Assembly: GCA_030042795.1 (NCBI GenBank)
Contig: JASHYZ010000515.1
Span: forward strand, 1-7,635
DNA from: Terriglobia bacterium
GTDB taxonomy: Bacteria; Acidobacteriota; Terriglobia; UBA7540
Direction of reading: 5' to 3'
DNA length: 7,635 nt
Part shown: positions 1-5,494 of the stretch, piece after piece
Numbering within the stretch: the stretch's first letter is position 1
Layout: each line of letters begins with the position of its first letter
Program-made: the position numbers and the translations under genes
Notes under the pieces: model-generated
The model's input: the letters and a program-made list of their open reading frames with translations, nothing else
What the model was told of the DNA's origin: nothing
The model's database searches: none

Positions 1-2072
1 CCTGCAGCGTCCGCGATGTTTGGGGTGCCAGCCTCGAAGCGCTTCGGCGCCGGCTGGTAGACGGTCTTTTCAAAGGTCACATCCGCGATCATACTGCCGC
101 CGCCCTGCCAGGGCGGCGTTGTGTCGAGAAGGTCCACCTTGCCGTAAACCACACCAATCCCCGTAGGGCCGAAGATCTTATGCCCCGAAAATACGAAGAA
201 GTCGCAATCAAGCGCCTGCACGTCCTCCCGCATGTGCGCCACGGACTGGGCGCCGTCAATCAGCACCCGCGCGCCATGCCGATGCGCCATTTCCACCATT
301 TCGCGCGCCGGCGTAATCGTGCCAAGCGCGTTCGACACGTGGCTGAGAGCTACAATGCGTGTGCGCGGTCCGAGGAGCTTTTCGTATTGGTCCAGCATGA
401 TCTGGCCGCGGTCGTCCACAGGCGCCACTCGCAGGCAGGCGCCTTTCTCCGCGCACAGTTGCTGCCAGGGCACGATGTTGGAGTGGTGCTCAAGCCAGGT
501 GATCACTACCCGGTCGCCCTTCTCGACGTAGCGGCGGCCCCAGGACTGAGCAACGAGGTTGATGCCCTCGGTCGTGCCTCGAACGAAGACGATTTCGCGT
601 GTGGAGGAGGCGTTAAGGAAACGGCGCACCTTCTCCCGCGCGCCCTCATAAGCGTCGGTAGCGCGAGCCGCGAGCGTGTGTGAAGCTCGATGAACGTTGG
701 AATTCTCATGCCGGTAAAAAGATGAGAGACGGTCAATCACCGCGTTTGGCTTCTGAGTTGTGGCGGCGTTGTCGAGCCACACCAGCGGCCGCCCATGCAC
801 CTGTTCTTGCAGAATCGGGAAGTCACCGCGGATCAAGTAGGGGTCGAGTGGGCGCTTGGAGACTTCCAGGCCGGGCATCATCTCCGGCCGGAAGTCGAGC
901 TCCGATGTCGCGGCCGAGTGGGGAGCCTTTTCCGGTTCAACGGTGTGGGGCGGTGCGCCATTGACCGCCGGTGTGGAAACGGCAACAGGGACCTTGGGCA
1001 CGAGAGCCGATGCGCCGGGTGCCGAAGCGACACCAGCCCGCAGGTCAGCGTCTTTCGGCGGAGCAGTGGGCGGCGACGAAGGCAGCGCGGGAATTCCTGG
1101 AAACGACTGAACACCGGGCGCGCCCGGCAATTCGAAGAAACTGCCTGCCGAAAGAAATGAAGGTTGAGCTTTGAAAGGCGCTGCCTTGTCGGCCTCGTGG
1201 AAGTAAGGTGACGATCCTGGCCCTGGCGGCGGAGCCACCTCGGAGGTCTCGGGCGCAATCGCCGTCGCCTTACCCGGTGAGTTGGCAGGCGCCTGCAAAT
1301 CTGCCTCTTTCGGTAGCGTCGTAGGGGGTGCCGAAGGTAGCGCCGTAGCAGCCGGAACTGCTGGTGCGCCCGGCACCTCCGGGAAGGAGACCAAGCCACC
1401 CGCCGCAGGAAATGCCGGGGGGGCGGTGAGAGGCATAGCCCTGGCCGCGTCGATGAAGTAGGGCAACGAGCCGAACGCCACCGACGGCGGTTCTGCATCC
1501 GACGTGCCAGGCACCAGCGTGGTCGCCTCTCCCAGTGAGGTAGGCAGCGCCCGGAGTTCGGCCTCGGTCGGTTGGGTGGGCGACGGCGATGAAGGCAGCG
1601 AGGGAATGCCCGGAGGCGTCTGCACGCCGGGCACGCGCGGCAGGGAGAACAGTTCGCCTGTCGCCGGGAACGTCGGCATAGCATTCGGTAACGGTGGCCT
1701 TGCTCCATCGAAGGCCGTGGCGGGCGAAGCTGGTGCCCCCTGTACCGGAACCGCGGCGGGATTCGCCGGCACGAGCGCCGCAGCACCCGTCGGCGAAGCT
1801 GGCAGCCCGCCGACGTCAGTCTTGGCCGATGGTACAGACCCGAGGCCTTGAGGAACATCACCTGCCGAACCCGTCCCCGCAGGTGCCGCTGGAGACGGGG
1901 ACCAGGGCAAGGCGGCGAAGAGTTCATTCGCCAGCCTTGCAATCACGGCCGGATCCGGCGGTGAGGCTATCGTCGTGGGAAGGCCGGGCGCGGCGCCTGC
2001 GTCGTTTGCCAACTCGATGGCGGGCCGGCCGGCCGCGCGCGGATCACTCGTATTCGTGATATTGGCTGACAT
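1..2072 (-). CDS. Family 2A encapsulin cargo: SufS-type cysteine desulfurase with long loading tail (3' end outside window)
   Basis: PLP enzyme expected to take sulfur from L-cysteine, giving alanine and a persulfide, while packed inside the encapsulin shell encoded just upstream. The frame is open for 690 codons from 2072 to the left edge, with no stop. Residues 1-400 are a low-complexity Pro/Ala/Gly/Ser tail without any cysteine (the first Cys is residue 540). Residues 40-57 could form a short helix (DPAVIARLANELFAALPW). The catalytic domain starts near residue 410 and shows LDNAATTQKP (433-442), LEHHSN (527-532), DGAQS (606-610), SGHKIFGPTG with the PLP lysine K632, and RFEAGTP (678-684). 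The catalytic-cysteine loop and C-terminus lie beyond base 1. ATG 2072 is chosen because GGAGG sits 6 nt upstream; an in-frame ATG at 2078 abuts that site and is less likely. The start overlaps the shell gene. Plain SufS proteins are about 400 aa, so the tail roughly doubles the protein. Tail plus neighbour make the cargo assignment strong; sulfur storage as the role is inferred from characterised relatives. Confidence 0.95.
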   Translation of the reverse strand, partial: MSANITNTSDPRAAGRPAIELANDAGAAPGLPTTIASPPDPAVIARLANELFAALPWSPSPAAPAGTGSAGDVPQGLGSVPSAKTDVGGLPASPTGAAALVPANPAAVPVQGAPASPATAFDGARPPLPNAMPTFPATGELFSLPRVPGVQTPPGIPSLPSSPSPTQPTEAELRALPTSLGEATTLVPGTSDAEPPSVAFGSLPYFIDAARAMPLTAPPAFPAAGGLVSFPEVPGAPAVPAATALPSAPPTTLPKEADLQAPANSPGKATAIAPETSEVAPPPGPGSSPYFHEADKAAPFKAQPSFLSAGSFFELPGAPGVQSFPGIPALPSSPPTAPPKDADLRAGVASAPGASALVPKVPVAVSTPAVNGAPPHTVEPEKAPHSAATSELDFRPEMMPGLEVSKRPLDPYLIRGDFPILQEQVHGRPLVWLDNAATTQKPNAVIDRLSSFYRHENSNVHRASHTLAARATDAYEGAREKVRRFLNASSTREIVFVRGTTEGINLVAQSWGRRYVEKGDRVVITWLEHHSNIVPWQQLCAEKGACLRVAPVDDRGQIMLDQYEKLLGPRTRIVALSHVSNALGTITPAREMVEMAHRHGARVLIDGAQSVAHMREDVQALDCDFFVFSGHKIFGPTGIGVVYGKVDLLDTTPPWQGGGSMIADVTFEKTVYQPAPKRFEAGTPNIADAA
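948..1712 (-). repeat. Three ~85-residue tandem repeats in the cargo-loading tail
   Basis: My translation of the desulfurase tail shows three imperfect units beginning at F121, F206 and F291, exactly 85 residues (255 bp) apart: 1458-1712, 1203-1457 and 948-1202. Each unit has an F-x-x-A-(R/D) start, a hydrophobic patch (ELFSLP at 140-145, GLVSFP at 226-231, SFFELP at 311-316), a Pro-rich stretch containing LPS(S/A)P, an acidic A-(E/D)-L motif, then a G/A-rich part. Units 1 and 2 end in S-x-PYF. A degenerate upstream copy is visible: ELFAALP at 50-56, and a T-D-V...G-AAALVP stretch from residue 85 that matches the second half of the unit in the same register. Units 1 and 3 are also alike in DNA (around 1566-1600 versus 1056-1090). 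Each unit has a one-residue indel, so these are old duplications. Confidence 0.85.
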
Positions 2073-2970
2073 CGACATCCTCCAGCACGCCCAGTGCATC
2101 TTCCGTGAGGACCGCGATCGAGCAGTACAGTGAGATCAGATAGGAAGCGATCGCCTTGTGGTCGATACCCATGAAACGAACCGACAGGCTGGGCGATACT
2201 TCGCCCACCAGACCGGGTTGAAAGAGCCCGACAACACCTTGCTTGTTCTCGCCCGTGCGTAGCAGCAGGATATGGGTCTTTTCCTTGGTCACGGCGACCT
2301 TGTCGCAGGGAACCAACGGAATGCCCCGCCAAGTCAAGAACTGGGAACCGAAGAGGGTCACAGTCGGCGGCGGAACACCACGATAAGTGCATTCACGTCC
2401 AAAGGCGGCGATAGCCCTGGGGTGCGCTAGGAAGAACGCCGGCTCTTTCCACACCCTCGCAATGAGCTCGTCCAAGTCATCAGGCGTGGGGGCACCTCCC
2501 CTGGTCTTGACTTGCATATCCTTTGCCACGTTGTGAAGAAGCCCGTATTCCTTGTTGTTCACCAGTTCTCGTTCCTGGCGCTCCTTGATCTTCTCGATGA
2601 TCAGGCGCAGTTGTTCGCGAATCTGATCATGGGGGCTGCGGTAAAGGTCAGAAACGCGAGTGTGTACGTCGAGCGTGGTCGTCACCGCGCTCAATGTGTA
2701 TTCGCGCGGATTCTCTTCATAATCGACATAGATTTCGGGCAGCAGTACTTCTTCACCCGGGGCGCACTCAACGGTGCGGCTTCCGGGTGCCGACGGCTTC
2801 ACTTTGTTGACCCGATACCTGCCCGCTTCGACCGGCACCCACGGCAAAAAGGTGACCAGCCAGCGCGGCGTGATCTGCTCCATCATGGGAACCGTCTTGG
2901 TGACGACGGCGAGCTGACGTGCCCCTTCTACACCCAGCGTATGACGGTGCGGGACTGTTTCCTCTGGCAT
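2044..2970 (-). CDS. Family 2A encapsulin shell protein (SrpI-like, HK97 fold)
   Basis: Shell protein of a self-assembling protein nanocompartment; family 2A members form icosahedral shells around cysteine desulfurase. The product is 308 aa, normal for the family, and lacks the cyclic-nucleotide-binding insert that marks family 2B. Recognisable stretches are the N-terminal TPRWLVTFLPWVPVEAGRYRV region (34-54), ELVNNKEYGLLHN (136-148), TPDDLDELIARVW (162-174) and the C-terminal FMGIDHKAIASYLISLYCS segment (267-284). Four cysteines are at 69, 194, 222 and 283. ATG 2970 is chosen over the in-frame ATG at 3084 because AAAGGAG lies 8 nt upstream and the family alignment begins here. It is the first gene of the operon; its last 29 bp double as the 5' end of the desulfurase gene, which fits co-translation of shell and cargo. 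I recognise the family from sequence and from its partner; confidence is high. Confidence 0.95.
   Translation of the reverse strand: MPEETVPHRHTLGVEGARQLAVVTKTVPMMEQITPRWLVTFLPWVPVEAGRYRVNKVKPSAPGSRTVECAPGEEVLLPEIYVDYEENPREYTLSAVTTTLDVHTRVSDLYRSPHDQIREQLRLIIEKIKERQERELVNNKEYGLLHNVAKDMQVKTRGGAPTPDDLDELIARVWKEPAFFLAHPRAIAAFGRECTYRGVPPPTVTLFGSQFLTWRGIPLVPCDKVAVTKEKTHILLLRTGENKQGVVGLFQPGLVGEVSPSLSVRFMGIDHKAIASYLISLYCSIAVLTEDALGVLEDVDVSQYHEYE
2079..2083 (-). promoter_or_regulatory. Ribosome binding site of the desulfurase gene, inside the shell gene
   Basis: On the minus strand this reads GGAGG, 6 nt before ATG 2072. It lies within shell-gene codons for Leu-Glu-Asp, so ribosomes finishing the shell protein would uncover it. 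It favours ATG 2072 over the ATG at 2078, which directly touches the site. Confidence 0.75.
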
Positions 2971-2978
2971 AGAACTTA

Positions 2979-2985
2979 CTCCTTT
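2979..2985 (-). promoter_or_regulatory. Ribosome binding site of the encapsulin gene
   Basis: On the minus strand this reads AAAGGAG, 8 nt before ATG 2970. It decides the start against the in-frame ATG 38 codons upstream (3084), which has no comparable site. Confidence 0.85.
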
Positions 2986-3043
2986 CGGTAAGGTAACAAA
3001 CTTCGTTATTTCCGAGACGTTGCTCAGAAGATCTTTTGTTAAG

Positions 3044-3068
3044 AGGAGCTTGGACTGCCACAGCTCCT
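3044..3068 (-). promoter_or_regulatory. Inverted repeat / possible leader hairpin or operator
   Basis: Perfect 7-bp arms (AGGAGCT and AGCTCCT) with an 11-nt spacer, in the leader of the encapsulin operon. No T-run follows, so it is not an intrinsic terminator. Function unknown; a hairpin this short could be chance. Confidence 0.25.
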
Positions 3069-3303
3069 GTCTCTTGCACCCCAATTGCGTTCTTTTTGCG
3101 ACGCTGGCTTCAAGTACCTAAACGAGGCCCACCTTATAGTGGTAGCGGAGCCGCGTCTGCACCACTTCTGAGAACCCTCCAGTTGTCCGGTCGGGAAGTA
3201 ACGTCAGAGTCGAGCTTGAGAGAACGCGCCCAAAATCCAATCGGCGTCTCGGCCGCTAGGGTACGGAGCTTTCTCTTCGACAGGTCGAAGCCTTGCAGGT
3301 AAC

Positions 3304-3431
3304 CTAGCAGGCTACTAAAAAACTAATTTTGAGGTCGGCTAGCTACATAGCCCTCACTCATAACAAAGGAGTCATCCGTAATCAGTGGCAGTGAAAATGG
3401 CCGAATTCAGCTTTTTTCATCAGCCTGCTAG
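3304..3431. mobile_element. MITE-like element with inverted ends and CTAG flanks
   Basis: The left end reads CTAGCAGGCT followed by ACTAAAAAACTAATTTTGAGG. The right end, read on the minus strand, begins CTAGCAGGCT followed by GATGAAAAAAGCTGAATTCGG. The outer 10 bp are perfect inverted copies and similarity continues with small indels for about 28 bp. CTAG at both outer edges can be read as a 4-bp target-site duplication, leaving a 120-bp element (3308-3427). There is no room for a transposase, so if mobile it depends on an IS with matching ends. The ends resemble widespread IS termini containing CAGGCT-GCTGAAAAA (from memory); I do not assign an IS family. It lies about 330 bp upstream of the encapsulin start. 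Confidence 0.65.
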
Positions 3432-4221
3432 TCTGCGACGCATATCACAGGCTCAGGGTTACGACGTGACCAGCCGCGAGCACTCGCGCGCACGCGGAGA
3501 TTTCACGTGACCTCTGTAACGTCTTATTATATACAATAAGGTAATCAGAAACAGGGTGGTGGAAGCGTGTCGTTATTCGATCGGAGCGACGCTAGGTCTA
3601 TACACCTCGGGTCGAGTCGGTCCCCAAACGGCGCCCGGCGTCCGAGGACATGGGGATTTCGGGGATTTGGCTGTTGCAAGCCGCGATTGTTAACCTCCGC
3701 AGTTTTGGCCCAGAGGAGGAGCTCAAAAAAAACGCGAAATGAAGGAACATCCCACGATGTTATTGATAACAAGGGACTGGTTTTGATAACCGTTGATTTC
3801 CCCAGACGCTATTAAGCCTTTGATATGGCGTGAACTCCCACCTCCGCGGCACGCGGAAGCAATCTCAGCGGGCGGTACGCTGAAGCCGACGGAGACTCCT
3901 CAAATTCTGCCGTAACGAGTTTCTCTTCAGTTTTGGGAGTTTCGCTGAAGCCGGCTTCCATGCTTCGCGGGAAACCCGTACCTTCAGCACACAGCACGAT
4001 AATAACATTGCGACGGTCTTGAACAGGTTTTGGCTACTTACAGGCACCGTCAGCGAGTCAGGCGAACACGTGCCCGGCCCCTTCACCTCGCGGCCCCAGC
4101 CACCGCTCGCTTCGGATCAATCATCTTTTTTCTTGTTGCGGCGGCGTTGCGGATGTTGCCGGACTCTGCCGTGCTTTGCCGCCCTAAGTTGTTGATTTGG
4201 TTTAGAATCAGGGGGCGATAC
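3432..4221. other. Gene-poor stretch of about 790 bp
   Basis: No convincing protein gene on either strand; the open frames are short, lack good ribosome binding sites and resemble no family I know. Visible items are a palindrome with 6-bp arms (CTTATT/AATAAG, 3523-3540) in an AT-rich patch, two copies of ACGTGACC 41 bp apart (3464-3471 and 3505-3512), an A8 run (3726-3733), and a -10-like TAGAAT (4203-4208) just before the tRNA fragment. A minus-strand frame of 61 codons (3812-3997, GTG start) could be a decayed gene. The look is of degraded DNA between an island and its attachment site. Confidence 0.5.
3523..3540. repeat. AT-rich palindrome, CTTATT-N6-AATAAG
   Basis: Perfect 6-bp inverted arms around ATATAC, in an AT-rich island of an otherwise GC-rich window. 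It could be an operator half-site pair or a chance structure; no gene start sits next to it. Confidence 0.25.
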
Positions 4222-4269
4222 CAGACTCTGGATCTGCGTATCGGGGTTCGAATCCCTGCCTCCCAGCCA
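4222..4269 (+). pseudogene. 3' fragment of a tRNA-Gln(CTG) gene, probable attachment-site scar
   Basis: The sequence contains an anticodon arm CAGA-CTCTGGA-TCTG (anticodon CTG, tRNA-Gln), a T-arm CGGGG-TTCGAAT-CCCTG (4242-4258), a 3' acceptor strand CCTCCCA (4259-4265), discriminator G and encoded CCA (4267-4269). The matching 5' acceptor strand (TGGGAGG) and D-arm are absent: the bases before 4222 do not fit a tRNA, and the top pair of the anticodon stem is already a C-C mismatch. A piece running from the anticodon stem to the 3' end is what integrases that target tRNA genes leave at the far end of an inserted element, with the intact tRNA at the other end. Alternatively it is a tRNA pseudogene that lost its 5' half, since TAGAAT, a possible old -10 box, precedes it. 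It ends 6 bp before the stop codon of the oppositely oriented dehydratase gene. Confidence 0.75.
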
Positions 4270-4275
4270 TTGATC

Positions 4276-5259
4276 TCAGAACACCCATCCGTTTCTAAGG
4301 ACCCGGCAATAGACATCGGAGTCGACATTGCCACCCGTAAGTACAGCGGCCACCTTCTGCTGACCGATCTCCGCACGCTCCTGAAACACCGCAGCGAGTG
4401 TGACCGCCCCCGCGCCCTCCGCAACGTTGTGCGTAGCTCGAAAGTATGCCCGCATGGCTGCCTCGACGGCGTCGTCGCTGACTTCCGCCACACGTTCGAT
4501 CTCATTATGCAGCAGCTCGAATGCGCCGGGATGGGGCCGCGCAATGGCGATGCCGTCCGCGATACGAGTCCGCGCTGAGGTTTCGATAATACGTCCGGCC
4601 AGGATAGACCGCGCGTAGGCAGGCGCTTCAGCGGAGACGACTCCGACAATCTTCGTTTTCAGGCACAGTGCGTTGCGCACCGCAGCCAGGCCGGCTGCGC
4701 CCGACCCCCAGCCCATTGGGACGTAAACAAGGTCCAGGTGGGGCACAGCTTGGAACAGTTCCAGGGCGTATGACGCGACACCTCGCACCAGCAAGGGGTG
4801 AAACGACGGGACGCGGTGCAGCTTTCGCGAAGCAGCCAGCTTGTCCGCATGAGCATCGGCATCGTGGAAATCATTGCCGTGCTCGATCAGCTCGGCACCC
4901 AAGGCACGCATGGCAGCGTTCTTCTCCCTACTATTCCCATGCGGCACCACGACAACAGCCTTTAGCCCGAGCCGCTGTGCCGCAAAGGCAACAGATTGAC
5001 CATGATTTCCACGCGTGGCCGTCACCACTTCATTCATGTTGGGATGATTCCGCTGGAGCCAGTCCAGGTAGACCAAGCCTCCCCGCATTTTGAACGATCC
5101 CGTCGGGGTATGGTTCTCATGTTTGATCCACAGCTCACAGCCGGCTTCGTGTGACAAGATCGGCCACTGATACTGCGGTGTTGGCGACACGAAACGGCGC
5201 ACAAGCTCCGCCGCCTCTTGTGCCTCGTGTAAAGTTGGAAGTTTCCATTCGGCTGTCAC
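4276..5259 (-). CDS. Threonine dehydratase-like PLP enzyme (fold type II)
   Basis: Likely a cytosolic PLP-dependent ammonia-lyase acting on threonine, serine or a related hydroxy-amino acid, 327 aa. Motifs are SFKMRGG with the PLP lysine K57, the substrate loop TRGNHGQS (82-89), a glycine-rich phosphate-binding loop GWGSGAAG (183-190) where Trp takes a position usually Gly, and a C-terminal LTGGN for the PLP pyridine side. There is no ACT regulatory domain, so it resembles the short catabolic type rather than biosynthetic IlvA. GTG 5259 is chosen because AAGGGG lies 7 nt upstream; the longer version starting at TTG 5289 has no such site. The exact substrate cannot be read from sequence; a hydroxyectoine-type dehydratase or a serine racemase-like activity are alternatives. 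It stands alone: about 235 bp separate it from the TPR gene upstream, and a tRNA fragment follows its stop. Confidence 0.85.
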   Translation of the reverse strand: MTAEWKLPTLHEAQEAAELVRRFVSPTPQYQWPILSHEAGCELWIKHENHTPTGSFKMRGGLVYLDWLQRNHPNMNEVVTATRGNHGQSVAFAAQRLGLKAVVVVPHGNSREKNAAMRALGAELIEHGNDFHDADAHADKLAASRKLHRVPSFHPLLVRGVASYALELFQAVPHLDLVYVPMGWGSGAAGLAAVRNALCLKTKIVGVVSAEAPAYARSILAGRIIETSARTRIADGIAIARPHPGAFELLHNEIERVAEVSDDAVEAAMRAYFRATHNVAEGAGAVTLAAVFQERAEIGQQKVAAVLTGGNVDSDVYCRVLRNGWVF

Positions 5260-5266
5260 CGGTTCA

Positions 5267-5272
5267 CCCCTT
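5267..5272 (-). promoter_or_regulatory. Ribosome binding site deciding the GTG start of the dehydratase
   Basis: On the minus strand this reads AAGGGG, 7 nt before GTG 5259. It supports the GTG start over the in-frame TTG at 5289. Confidence 0.65.
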
Positions 5273-5494
5273 ACAACCTCGCTGAGCAACAGGTTTTCCT
5301 CGTTGTTGTCGAGCCTAGCACAGAGCCACCAGCGCTAACCAGGCCGCCCGATTCGCCCACGCCGCGCAACCGGCACTACGGGCACGCGGAGTCCGGCTTG
5401 TTCGTTGACAGGCCGCTTCCGGTTGCATCACCTCATGGACACGGGGCATTACCGATGGGCCGCGCGCCGGGGTTGTGGTGAAGGATAGGTTGTT

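Larger units (their letters stand above)
2971..3303 (-). other. Leader region of the encapsulin operon, no gene seen
   Basis: This stretch upstream of the encapsulin gene must hold its promoter unless an upstream transcript reads through. I cannot point to a convincing -35/-10 pair; TATAAG on the minus strand (3133-3138) is a possible -10 without a good -35. Visible structures are the perfect 8-bp palindrome AAGATCTT (3028-3035) and an inverted repeat with 7-bp arms, AGGAGCT (3044-3050) and AGCTCCT (3062-3068). In RNA the latter would form a hairpin about 75-100 nt before the shell start codon. The short frames here look like chance. Confidence 0.4.

Noticed and set aside
878..1942. Minus-strand frame of 354 codons, Arg/Pro/Ser-rich
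   Set aside because: It is the +1-shifted shadow of the GC-rich desulfurase tail; the true frame is continuous with the catalytic domain and has a good start.
2971..3084. 38-residue N-terminal extension of the shell protein from ATG 3084
   Set aside because: The AAAGGAG site and the expected family length both favour ATG 2970; the extension also contains the leader inverted repeat.
3036..3302. Plus-strand frame of 88 codons upstream of the encapsulin gene
   Set aside because: No ribosome site, no recognisable motif, and it covers the expected promoter region of the operon.
3464..3512. Direct repeat ACGTGACC, twice, 41 bp apart
   Set aside because: Only two short copies with irregular surroundings; no array-like spacing, so not a CRISPR or iteron set.
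3812..3997. Minus-strand frame of 61 codons with GTG start
   Set aside because: Composition is protein-like, but there is no ribosome site, no recognised motif and another frame overlaps it; at best a decayed gene.
5289..5494. Possible terminator between the TPR and dehydratase genes
   Set aside because: Short GC-rich inverted matches exist but none is followed by a T-run on the minus strand.
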